From Asterias amurensis (taxonomy: Eukaryota; Echinodermata; Asteroidea; Forcipulatida; Asteriidae), in assembly GCF_032118995.1 (NCBI RefSeq), contig NC_092659.1, positions 13,448,177 to 13,512,176 on the forward strand: a stretch of DNA of 64,000 nucleotides, given 5' to 3'. The notes beneath the pieces are model-generated. The model was not told the origin of the DNA. It saw nothing but the letters and a program-made list of their open reading frames with translations, and made no database searches. Below, piece after piece: positions 44,289-56,400 of this stretch. The translations under genes and the position numbers were made by a program. Positions within the stretch are counted from its first letter, which is position 1; the number at the start of each line of letters is the position of its first letter.

Positions 44289-46860
44289 TACACTGTTAAA
44301 AAGTTGGGTAAAAACAGTTGGGCAATCCCCTTTTAGCCAACAGTTGGTCTGTTTATGTACAACTGTTGGTAATTATGGTAAAAAATCACCCAACACTGAC
44401 TTTTAAGAGTTGGTCAAATGGATTTTACCATTAGTTTGGGGAAAATTAACTTAACAGTTGGGAAGCAGGAAAGTCTAGCAAAGTTGGTTAAAATTTTATT
44501 GGGAATTTAATAACACCAAAAGATGGGCAATTTGAAAGTTAACCAACGGATGGCTACTGTTATAAAACTGCTGGTTATAAATTGCCCAAAAGCAATTGCC
44601 ATGACTAGGGATGATAGATCTTACCAGAGTTGGGCAAAACTAACCTAACCATTGGGTAACAAATGGTGACTAAAATAGATGGTTAAAATTTAACTTCTTA
44701 TTGGGAATTTAATAACACTAAAAGATGGGCAATTTGAAAGTTAACCAACGGATGGCTACAAACTGCTAGTTATAAATTGCCCAAAAGCAATTGCCATGAC
44801 TAGGGGTGATAGATCTAACCAGAGTTGGGCAAAACTAACCTAACCATTGGGTAACAAATGGTGACTAAAATAGATGGTTAAAATTTAACTTCTTATTGGG
44901 AATTTAATTACACTAAAAGATGGGCAATTTGAAAGTTAACCAACGGATGGCTACAAACTGCTGGTTATAGTTTACCCAAAAGCAATTGCCATGACTAGGG
45001 GTGATAGATCTTACCAGAGTTGGGCAAAACTAACCTAACCATTGGGTAACAAATGGTGACTAAAATAGATGGTTAAAATTTAACTTCTTATTGGGAATTT
45101 AATAACACTAAAAGATGGGCAATTTGAAAGTTAACCAACGGATGGCTACAAACTACTGGTTATAAATTGCCCAAAAGCAATTGCCATGACTAGGGGTGAT
45201 AGATCTTACCAGAGTTGGGCAAAACTAACCTAACCATTGGGTAACAAATGGTGACTAAAATAGATGGTTAAAATTTAACTTCTTATTGGGAATTTAATAA
45301 CACTAAAAGATGGGCAATTTGAAAGTTAACCAACCGATGGCTACAAACTGCTGGTTATAAATTGCCCAAAAGCAATTGCCATGACTAGGGGTGATAGATC
45401 TTACCAGAGTTGGGCAAAACTAACCTAACCATTGGGTAACAAATGGTGACTAAAATAGATGGTTAAAATTTTAACTTCTTATTGGGAATTTAATAACACT
45501 AAAAGATGGGCAATTTGAAAGTTATCCAACGGATGGCTACAAACTGCTGGTTATAAATTACCCAAAAGCAATTGCCATGACTAGGGGTGATAGATCTTAC
45601 CAGAGTTGGGCAAAACTAACCTAACCATTGGGTAACAAATGGTGACTAAAATAGATGGTTAAAATTTAACTTCTTATTGGGAATTTAATAACACTAAAAG
45701 ATGGGCAATTTGAAAGTTAACCAACGGATGGCTACAAACTGCTGGTTATATTTATAAATTGCCCAAAAGCAATTGCCATGACTAGGGGTGATAGATCTTA
45801 CCAGAGTTGGGCAAAACTAACCTAACCATTGGGTAACAAATGGTGACTAAAATAGATGGTTAAAATTTAACTTCTTATTGGGAATTTAATAACACTAAAA
45901 GATGGGCAATTTGAAAGTTATCCAACGGATGGCTACAAACTACTGGTTATAAATTGCCCAAAAGCAATTGCCATGACTAGGGGTGATAGATCTTACCAGA
46001 GTTGGGCAAAACTAACCTAACCATTGGGTAACAAATGGTGACTAAAATAGATGGTTAAAATTTAACTTCTTATTGGGAATTTAATAACACTAAAAGATTG
46101 GCAATTTGAAAGTTAACCAACGGATGGCTACAAACTGCTGGTTATAAATTGCCCAAAAGCAATTGCCATGACTAGGGGTGATAGATCTTACCAGAGTTGG
46201 GCAAAACTAACCTAACCATTGGGTAACAAATGGTGACTAAAATAGATGGTTAAAATTTAACTTCTTATTGGGAATTTAATAACACTAAATGATGGGCAAT
46301 TTGAAAGTTATCCAACGGATGGCTACAAACTGCTGGTTATAAATTGCCCAAAAGCAATTGCCATGACTAGGGGTGATAGATCTTACCAGAGTTGGGCAAA
46401 ACTATCCTGACCATTGGGTAACGAATGGTGACTAAAATATATGGTTAAAATTTAACTTCTTATTGGGAATTTAATAACACTAAAAGATGGGCAATTTGAA
46501 AATTACTCATCGGATGGCTACTGTTATTAAACTGCTGGTTATAAACTGCCCAAAAGCAATTGCCATGACCATAGGGGTGATGGACTTGGGCAAAAATAAC
46601 CTGACCATGGTGACTTAAAATAGTTGATTAAAATTTAAGTTCTTATATCAGGAGTTTAACAACAAAACAAAAATGCAATTTTTATTGAACCATCGGTTTG
46701 TCCACTGTTTTTTGACTGCTGGTTATAAAATTGGCCAAACGTAAATGCCATGACTTGGACAAATGGATAATATGGATTTTACCAGAGTTAGGGCAATTTT
46801 AATTGGACTGTTGTAACAAGTTGTGTATATAAAAATTGGTTAAAATATGACTTCTTTGCT
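44289..46860. repeat. 195-bp satellite array (about 11 central units plus diverged edges)
   Basis: attgggtaac recurs at 44,651, 44,846, 45,041, 45,236 and so on, 195 bp apart. Units contain gatgggcaatttgaaagtta, gcccaaaagcaattgccatg and gagttgggcaaaactaacc. The short core ttgggcaa / ttgccca is self-complementary. Central units are almost identical; the edges (44,289-44,600 and 46,500-46,860) are strongly diverged, as expected for unequal exchange. Confidence 0.95.
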
Positions 46861-47273
46861 ACAACATTAGACCGTTCCAATATTGCCGAAGGGGAAACCG
46901 GCCCTGCATGATCTTTTTTTTTACGATCTTCCCAAAGAGCAGTTAAAGATAACTTTGTACACATGCAGTTAAAGGTACATTACATCATTTCAGGGAAAAA
47001 CACAACTAAACAACCGTCAATAACACCCCTTAAATGTAAAAGATACGGCCTTCACTAGAACAGAAGACCCCCCCCCCTCCCCGCCCAGAGCTTTCCCAAC
47101 GATACCAAAATAATTGTCCCACAACGCCCATTCTTGGTAACATATTCGGCCTCGCCTAGCCTGCCTATATCCGCCCAATAGTTTGGTGAAAGCGGCATGG
47201 TTTCAGCAGCAGGGCTTGTGTGTGGTCGTGCACAGACAGCTCCATCCACAACATCAGCAGGCCGCGCCGTGGA
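46861..47273. promoter_or_regulatory. Upstream region of the plus-strand first exon
   Basis: Changes from AT-rich to GC-rich towards 47,280 (catccacaacatcagcaggc, gccgcgccgtgg), as expected for a promoter or 5' leader. C-run at 47,069. No TATA box obvious. Confidence 0.35.
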
Positions 47274-47358
47274 ATGGATGTCCATATGGAAACCCAGAAG
47301 TCCTTAAAAGACTATTTATCTGAATGGGGAGTAGCTGAATTACTTCAGCACTTTCAAG
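47274..47358 (+). CDS. Probable first coding exon, SAM-like N terminus
   Basis: ATG in good context (gtggaATGG) opens 28 codons: MDVHMETQKSLKDYLSEWGV then AELLQHFQ, plus one base, then a strong donor GTGAGTAA. The helix pattern (LxxYLxxWGVxELLxxF) is like the start of a SAM domain in many animal orphan genes. No matching second exon was found on the plus strand in the remaining window, which is occupied by the oppositely oriented MIPEP. The following intron is broken by the duplication boundary at about 47,826. Confidence 0.45.
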
Positions 47359-47825
47359 GTGAGTAATCGTTCACAGTTTACAAAGGTTAATTTTCTCGTA
47401 AGATAAACGAAGATGTGCTTTGGAAAGTTGCACATAAGTTCATACAGTTTACATGTAGTTGAACTGTCAAATCCAAGTTCACTGCACTACTGACTGTATA
47501 CACTCGGTACTGACACACAGTGGAATCACTTGTGCTTATAAGACAGTTTCTTCATTCCTTTTGGTCGAGAGCAACGGCTGAAACAGTTGTGCCACATCAC
47601 GCGCTACGCGCACAGCATTCCCTTATAAGGAGTGCTTACTCGAGGGTGGCGGAGGGCGTTACCATTTCATAGCTGGAGGGGTGTTGTGTTGAAAGAAATC
47701 TTTAACAATTATAATTTTTGCATGTAATTTACTTCGTCTCGGTAAAATTATCAAGAACCAGGCCTCGTTGGGATTAAACCACTAGTTGAAAAGTGAAAAC
47801 CTCTTCACCACACACTGATTCCATT
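47359..47825 (+). other. Presumed intron start, no exon seen
   Basis: Follows the donor at 47,359. No coding segment recognised before the duplication boundary. Confidence 0.4.
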
Positions 47826-48118
47826 ATTAAAAAGGAATAATTTATTGATGCACAAACATTAGTTCAAAACAAACAAGCCATTGTTTTCATGATCCAAGTC
47901 AGTTTAATTTCATCACAAAATTATACAAAACAATGGTTGTTCTATCCAATATTAATAACTAACTGCATGTACAGAGTTGTTCAAATTAAATTGAAAAATA
48001 GAAACAATTATAATACAAAAATTCTTGAACTAGTTGGTTTCTGAAATTTACTATTATTGCATATCAAAACAATGGTGTTATCACTGTACAGGGTGAATGT
48101 GTATGCGTTACAATCATA

Positions 48119-48587
48119 GGGTATGTTCAGACAGCGTACTAAGTGAGACTCGAACCGGTTTAACTTTTACGAGCAGCAGGGGGTGATCGTAAAAATAAAA
48201 CCCCTTTCTGTTCAGACAGCACTGAGTTAAACCCGATCCGGTTTATCTTTGGTTTTAAGAGGTCAAAGAAAACGCGACCCCGTTACTCTAACATCCTGTT
48301 TATTGTCCTGTTTATTGGTCACCGTGTGTTTACGTAATGATTACGGAGGTCAATGGGTCGCCTGTTGTGAGTTAAACCGGATGTGGTCTTTTTTTATTCT
48401 GTCCACACACAGTGTTAAAAGATAAACCCGAAGCGGTCTAAAGATAAACCCCCTTCCTGGACAGTTTATCTTTTGGGGGTTGAACTCAATTCGGACCAAC
48501 TTTAGATCCGTTCAGACACACTGAGTTGAACTCGATCGAGTTGAACCATGAGTTAAACCAACTTTAGTACCGTGTCTGAACGCACCC
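48119..48587. mobile_element. 469-bp MITE, copy B only
   Basis: Inverted ends gggtatgttcagacagc and (right end, reverse complement) gggtgcgttcagacacgg. Flanked by ATA on both sides (48,116-48,118 and 48,588-48,590); copy A has the single ATA at 10,208-10,210. The interior is repetitive, with gttaaacc and gataaaccc motifs related to each other. A 3-bp target fits the PIF/Harbinger type, but the sequence is ATA rather than the usual TWA. Confidence 0.85.
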
Positions 48588-48894
48588 ATAGATATAAAGC
48601 TTGCAGATAGCTGAGATTAACTGTATTGTTGTGGACAATACCACTGATCTTCCAGTACGCGCTAATCCACCAATCATATGCTCGAACTGGAGGGTGGTAT
48701 AAAAACCTATATACTACTTCCAGTGTTTTTATTGCACCTTCGTATTGTGAGTGCCAACGTGTCACGCTCCGTACGAACTGTGCCAAAAATTACACTCTAA
48801 ACTTTGTGTGCGTGCATGCTGTTCGTCGCGAAATAACGTTCTGAATTGTTAAACTTTGCGCGGTGCATGTGAGACTGGAAGATATAATCAATTT

Positions 48895-49040
48895 GTTATA
48901 ACACGGGCGCTCGTGGAATACGAACAAATATAGCGCGTCCACGCCCTATATCTGACTCGGCCTTCAGCCTCGTTGGTTATGGGACCTAGAAGTGCTATAT
49001 TTTTCCCCTATTCCACTCGCGCTTGTGTGATAACTTATAT
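48895..49040. mobile_element. MITE of about 145 bp with long imperfect TIRs
   Basis: gttataacacgggcgctcgt-ggaata...aaatatagcg at the left matches the reverse complement of gctatatttttcccctattcc-actcgcgcttgtgtgataac at the right over about 40 bp. It lies in a segment of about 400 bp that is present only in copy B. Confidence 0.75.
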
Positions 49041-49139
49041 TGACAGGAAGTGTGTATGACAAAATGGCACCAAGCACTATCAACGTGTAAGTGCCACACA
49101 CAACTCTCAGCGAATAACAGGTCCCCTTTGACCTCAGTA

Positions 49140-49440
49140 AGAGCACCATTGTAAAAATAATAATACAAAGTTCTTATAAAGTGCTTATATCACTAGATCA
49201 AGGCGCTGAACAAATAGAGAATTAACAACAAACAAATTAATAGGCTCTGAACAGTTCAGTCTTCCAACAGTTTTTTTAATGTCATGATTGAGTCAGACTG
49301 GCGGATTTCTGGAGGGAGTTTGTGCCATAGGGCTGGGTCGCTCTAACCAAAAGCCACACAGAACAACCTCTTTCTTACAGATGGTGGGAGTAATTTGTAG
49401 TCTATTAGTTACAGCCGGCAGTTTTCCTTCCATTGCAGAC
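49140..49440. mobile_element. SINE-like element, counterpart of 10,700-10,990
   Basis: Same body (ggcggatttctggagggagt, gccatagggctgggtcgctc), at the same place in copy B. Confidence 0.6.
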
Positions 49441-49801
49441 AGATGAAGTCTTCCTCATTTCAACTTCACGTAAAACAAAACTTGTACAAAAGAGTGTTTG
49501 ATACTTAATTTTATTTGCTCAAATCAAAGCTACTTTATGTCTACAGAGGTTGTGTGTAAAAAACAATTTGACCATAATAAAGCACCTTTAAACAATGTAC
49601 GAGTCTCTTGCATGGGTCACCATCACCAAGGGTAAACAATGATTACATGAGCGTGTACGCACCACACATAACTCTCAACCAATAATAGGTCTTCCTTTGA
49701 CCTCAGTGAGGGCGCTGTTTTAGCTTGTGATGTCATACGAACTGGGCCTATTTGCAGGAATAAGAGAATCCTTGCAATGTATCCTATGAAATTCTCTTTA
49801 A

Positions 49802-50160
49802 GGCACTGGACACTATTGGTAATTACGCAAAAATAATTTTAAGCATAAAAACTTACTTGGTAACGAGCAATGGAGAGCTGTTGATAGTATAAAAGATTTT
49901 GAGAAACACTCCCTCTGAAGTAGCGTACATTTTGAGAAACAGAAACATTTCTCACTCATATAATAAATTACAAAAACACTTCAGGCCTAAAGGTTTTTTA
50001 AGGCAACTAAAAGCACACAAATTTGTGCAACAAGGGTGTTTTTTCTTTCCTTTATCTCTGGCAACTTTGATGACCAATGTAGTCAAAATTTTCACAGATG
50101 TTGGGATACACCAATTGAGAAGACTGGTCTTTGACAATTACCAAAGGTGTCCAGTGCCTT
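49802..50160. mobile_element. TTAA-type MITE, family 1, counterpart of 11,373-11,664
   Basis: Termini ggcactggacactattggt and ccaaaggtgtccagtgcctt. TTAA at 49,798-49,801 on the left only. Confidence 0.75.
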
Positions 50161-50355
50161 CAACAGCCATTAAGGTGGTGATATAACTAAAATGATTGTG
50201 GCACACTAGATGTTGCAATAGTGAGCATGCTGCTTGAAACATTAATTACGATAAAAACAATACCCAGCATTGTTTCTTAGTTTGACTGTAGTACAATGAG
50301 GGTTTGTGAGGTATTGTGAGGTAGTCCGGTACCTCCTCTTCATTGCATGAGGTGC

Positions 50356-50426
50356 TCAGTGTTCCATCGTCTCAGCCAGTAGTGCGTCAACGAGATCTTC
50401 CGTTGATAACTTCTTGCCTAACATAT
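50356..50426 (-). CDS. MIPEP: MIPEP terminal exon
   Basis: [22 protein letters not shown], stop TGA at 50,358-50,356. Confidence 0.88.
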
Positions 50427-53400
50427 CTGGAGAAGAGAGACAAAAATGGTGGTTGATTGCATCACTGTACATCTAAAAAATTGCTACAAGCGTGTCTTTC
50501 ACTACCTTGGCTTCAATACATGACCCACAAGCTGAAGAGGATAGGTATTGATTCACCAAATAAAAACCAGCAGTGAAAGCCTGAAATGAAAAAAAGGCCA
50601 GTGTGTATTCTGTGTGAAATGGCCGAGAATATTTATGTTCCCCCTGGACAGGATGACAGTCCATGGCCCATACCCATTTGTACTCCTTGGTATAGAGAAT
50701 CAATTATGATCAAGTGACTTGCTCAAGGACACAAGTGTTGCAACTAGCAAGACCAGGATTTGAACCCACATTATGTGTGAAGTACATAACTTGAGTTCAC
50801 CGCCCTACACCGCCTGGCCAAGACACCCCACAAAGTCCGACAATAGAGCACCTTAAACTTACTTTCCACCAGTACTGCTGGTTCTCTCCCCCCACCGTGA
50901 GCTAACATGTCCCATCGATATCTCTCTCCAGTGTCACGATTCAAGGGGTCAGCAGCAAAACATTGATGCCACACGCTGGACGCAACGGCACGAGACAAGA
51001 GATACGAGTAGTACTTAGCCCCGTAACCGACCAAGTGACCAAAACGTAAATGCCACGCCTGGTGAATGAAAAACGAAAACCACAATTGTAAGGATTTTCA
51101 ATGCAAAGACTTAAGCCTGGTTCATAAATCCTACGAGTGCGATACCAACTTTGAACTTGCGTATGCCTTGACTGCAGGCAGTCACTGTGTTTAGAATTTG
51201 TGTTTGCAAATTCAAAAAAGGTAGTAAGCTTACTGCTTATATTGCATGGCATTAAACATGTTTATTACAGACCTCAAAAAGGATTAACAAACACAGGTTT
51301 CCAGTAATAAATTGTTCATTTTATGGTTCCTCTCTAATTTCTGCTGAATAATAAAGAAAATTGAACATTACTATTTCCGAAGCTGGTCTATGATATTGAA
51401 TCGTCAAAAGTGAGTTTTTGAGATGAATAAAGGCCGAGACTCTTACCGTTCCAGGTACATATTTAATGCATGAGAACTGATTCTGTACTTCACTCAAAAT
51501 CTCCATCGTGGACTGTAGAGTAGGAAAACAGAAACAAAACAAAATCATGAACAAAAACTTTAAACTTCTCTGTGGCAGCCATCTTTTTTCTTCTATAAGA
51601 AAAATCAAGTGCCTACCATATCAAGCAATTGGTAGTTTTGTTTGACTTTGTTTATTCACATTCAACGGTTCTACATTACACATACATGTATATGTTCATT
51701 TCAACATCTGCTGGGCCCGACATCATGCAAGGCTTAAATTTTAACCAGAGAATTTACTGGTTCCTGTACAGCTATATTTTCTGTGGGGCAATTAGGTCTT
51801 AAGCACAACCATCCACGCTGAGCAGCGCCATGAAGTTGGGCCCTGGTGTTAATTTTGTGCAGCATGTTATGAGTCTGCCAGAAATGCTTTTTAAATCTAG
51901 ACACTTTTAGAGTATACAATTTTTTATACATAAATTGAATTACTTCTGACTGCCCTTAGCACTAAGATATTACAATAAAGTGCCAGACAGTTCAGCCGGT
52001 AGACACTGGCTCAGACGTCATAGGTTCAAATCCTACTTAAGTTAATTGGTTTCTTTGTTCCCCCAAAATAAGACATTCATATGACAGTTTTCAAGCAACT
52101 TTATTGAAATGCTTTTCCTACCTTCTTAAGAGGGTGTTCTCCATGGAAGATTTGGTCGAGTATCGAGTAAAAGACTTGAGTTTGCATCTCAAAGGCTGCA
52201 AACTGCTTTTTGGAAGCACAGAGTTGAGCAATCATGTCCTCTGGTAGGGTCTACAGGAAAAGCAAAACTTGGATTAAACAAAAATGCCTCGCTGAGATTA
52301 ATCTCATTCTTCTTGAGTTATGGCTTGGAAAACATTCCTTCTGTTTTAGCCATATATAATGAGCCTGACATTTGACCTAGGGGGTCCCAACAAAAATTAA
52401 GCTTCTGGGGGATCACAAAGACCATTCCACACATAAAGTTTGGAGTTGATATGCCAATTACTTCTCTCAAGCACATAAATCTCTTGCCATAATACCATAC
52501 AATTTTCATTGCTGCGTTTGGTACCCCACTCATTTCTTGCTTAGCCAGGAAATTTGTAAGCGTTTTTCTCATAGAAGTGCTTAAGCAGAAACTATTGCTT
52601 AAAGAAACTGGACTCTGTTGGTAATTGTCAAAGACTAGTCTTCTCACTTGCTGTATCTCAACATATGCATAAAATTACAAACCTGTGAAAATTTGAGCTC
52701 AATTGATCATAGAAGTTGCGAGATAATAATGAAAGAAAAAACACCTTTGTCACACAAAGTTGTGTGCTTTCAGATGCTTGATTTTGAGACCTCAAATTCT
52801 AAATCTGAGGTCTTGAAATCAAATTTGTGGAAAATTACTTCTTTCTCGAAAACTACGTCACTTCAGAGGGAGCTGTTTCTCACAGTGTTTTATACTATCA
52901 ACCTCTCCCAATTACTCGTAATCAAAAAAGGTTTTATGATAATAATTATTTTGAGTAATTACCAATAGTGTCCACTGTCTTTAAATATTTCCTGCTGAGC
53001 ATTATGCAGGATACCAGCTACAGACGGAACTTAAGACATGGTAATTTGGCTGGTATGCTTTTTCTGGTAAGCACAAGTTTGTTGTGCTTAAATAGCTCCT
53101 TTTTGTGTGCTTTAAGCAGCTCTATGAATTTGGACCCTCAAGTCCACCGTTATCTCCAGAGGCTAATAGAGTCATGAAAATACTTGGCCAAGATGTCTTA
53201 GGGAGTGAACAAGGGTCAGCCTGTTTGTTCCATATCACCTGGTCAGTTTTATAGTGTCTTGCAAACTGGCTTAGAACTTGGTAGTCATTTGCAAAGTACT
53301 CCATCAGAATGGACGGCACTTCGGCGAAGTCGGTGGCACAACGTGTTCCTGTTACGTGCTGGTAGCGGGTCCTTGCCAGCATTGCTAAAACAGACAAGAC

Positions 53401-56400
53401 AAACTAATGTCATTTCATGTATATATTTTAATCCAGAAGGAGAAGATGAGCAGAGTACATTGCTCAAACGTAAGTACAATTAGGGATTGAATTCAGGGGG
53501 GGGGGGATCAACAAGAACACAGGGCTTATTGCTCAAAATGTTTACTGGACCAGAATCAAAATGAGAAAAACTTCCTGACACAGCTTATCAGACATTTAAG
53601 TGTTTTCATTTGAACAAAGAGAAGATTTATCTCATTTTGTCTTTATTAGTATGAGGTGTACTTCTTTAATCCTTACTAAATAGAATTGAATGGTATTTTT
53701 TGAGTTTCAACATCAACAATTGGAAATGATATAAACACAGGGAGGTATTTTTATTGAATTGACAAACACAAGTCTGCTGTACTTGTTCGGTCATAGATTT
53801 ACTGGCCCCAAGTAAAACTCCTGGCCTCGAGCTAGTGGTCCAGTGTGAAATTCAAGCCCTGACAAGATTTTTTCCAGCTTAAGGCAGCCTTAAAATCATT
53901 GACTAGCTGTCAGAAACTCTCTTGAATTTTGTACTGTGAACTTTAAAAAAAAAAAATTTTTTGTTTGTATGAGACATAGCCTTTCACAAGGCCAGATGAG
54001 CACTTCAAGTGAGGGCTACACTTCACTGATTTAGGATGTCGACCCAAATGAATTGCCGCCAGGGGCACGTTGCCACCTACTACTGAGGCTGAAACAGGGT
54101 TACCCCCTTCACTGTTTATAAATAATAATAATAACAGTATTTATAAAGTGCCAATTTGCCAAAGGATACAAGGCGCTAAGAGAGAAGGGGGAAAGGACAG
54201 AACAAAGATAAAGGCGACCAGCTACGAAGAGGCAAAAAGGTGGGTTTTGAGAGCTGGGACACTGCTTGAGCTTCTGGTTAGGGTAGGTAAGGAAGCCATA
54301 GTCGGGGAGCAGCAATTGAAAATGCCCTGTCACCTGCAAGTTTATGGGTTTTGTGAACTGAAAGGGATTTACCAGTAGAAGAGCGAAGAGAGTAAAAAGA
54401 TGTCTTGAGTGAAAGGAGAGATGAGAGATATATCAGGGGCACAGTGATTGAGGAATTTATATGTGTGGACCATTGTACGGAATTGAATGTGTTGGCATAG
54501 GTATCATCCTCTAGAATTAAGCTACTTGCATAAGGGCACAAGTGTCATGACTGGGATTCGCACCCACACTATGCTGCTGACAACACCAGAGTGTGGGTTC
54601 GCTGAACTGGATCGCTCGACCACAACACACCACATGCCATTCCCTTTTGCTACGATATTTGCCAACATCAGTGTTTCTCCATCAAACTGGGTCTGTTTAG
54701 ATTTTTTTTGTTTTGTTTAGACCTTGAAAGAGTTTACTACATGGTACATTACACTGACATAAATTATGGGCAAGAGGAACTTACAATGCATTGCATGACC
54801 AAACTCATGGAAGAGGTTCTCCACCATCTGGAACAAAAAACAAACAAAAGGCAATTAATTTTGTTTTTTTGGAGTTGTGCGTTGATTTGCGCGTTGTTCG
54901 TCTTGCGTACACACTGCAGACTGTGAGAGTACGAACAAAAGTGGGAATTCTTTAACGTTGGGCGCTGCATTATTTCATGCAAATGACGGATTTGTGAAGA
55001 GTATATGATGATCAAAACCCACCGCAGAAAAATATATGCTGCCATGGAATGTGAATCTGTTGAAATTAGTAGTTTCTTGCAGGTGAGATTTGAGTTATGA
55101 AGCTTTGAAAATTTTCCGCCCTAGAAATGTACCCTGATATCCAGGACGTCGCTGTAGTACAACATGAAAGTGTAAGGCCGCCTGGGCTAATTCCAGATGG
55201 GTAAAAGTCTGACACCAATGTGCCATACGCAGTATTTCAGTATGGGTGCTTACTGTCTCTTACCCAAAACTACACAAAAAGGTGTGCCCAAAACCATGTG
55301 TGTCTAGTCTGAGGAATTTAAATGAGAGCGGTCACTTGTGACTTAAAGGATTTGGGTACCTTTTCAAAATGTCCGTAGATTTACATTAAACTTACAGGGT
55401 TTGAAGATAATGATAGTGGAAAGCTTCCCTTCAAATATTACTTACTGAGGTACTGTAGTTTTTGAGAAATTAGTAAAACAGTGTCATGAAAATTCGTTTG
55501 TAAATGATTCAAAGAATTTTGAGGCAAAAATTATTTTCATTACATTGTTTTACTAATTTCCCCAAAACTACAGCACCTCAGCACGTAATATTTTCAGGGA
55601 AGCTTTCTACTATCATTAACTTCAAACTGTGTAAGTTTAGAGCTGCTTAAATTTTCTGCTCAGCAAAAATAAGCAGGATCCCAGTCACAGATTAAGACAT
55701 GAGCCTAATTTCATAAAGCTGTTAAGCAGAAAACACTGCTTGACAAATTTCTTTGCTAAGCCAAAATTGAGTTGAACACCAGCCATAATAAACAATGTAA
55801 ACTTAAAGTAATTTGGGCTTGTAACCTGACTCTGCTAAGCAATTCTATTCTGTGTTTAGCAATTGATTGTGTTTAAACACTATACAAAATTGGGCCATGG
55901 TATTTTGGCTGGCAACTTCATTGTAGTAAGCATGCTTTTATTGTGCTTGGCTACTTTTTGTGCTTCAGCAACTCTACAAAGTTGATCACAGATTGTTTTC
56001 AAATTTAAATCTGAAATGGCTATTCTGTCCATGATTTCTACTAACTTTGCTCAACAATATAGATATACATACATACCCCATGACTTAATAGAGACGGTGC
56101 ACCAGGTCTGGGAGAACTGCAAGTTCAAAGGTTAGAAACATACAATCAGCTTTCTGACAAATCACTTTAAAATTACTGATGATGATTCAAGTGATTTAAG
56201 TTGGTGTTGTAGATAGATGAATACCGTTGTTTTGTCCATGAATGATAGTTATCAGATCATAGGAGAAGCATCAAGCCCAAAGTTTATCACCAACCGGTTA
56301 TAGATTCCCAGAATGGGACTAGAGTAGAATTTCACAAATCACACCAATGTTCTTGGCTACAATCAAGACAAATGTCTCTGTTAAAAAGTTCCTTCAATGG

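Larger units (their letters stand above)
47826..54880. repeat. Segmental duplication, copy B (partner 9,930-17,050)
   Basis: Colinear with copy A and in the same orientation. Contains the last six MIPEP exons. Distinguished from A by its own insertions (48,119-48,587; about 48,640-49,050; about 54,106-54,490) and by the absence of A's insertions. Confidence 0.9.
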
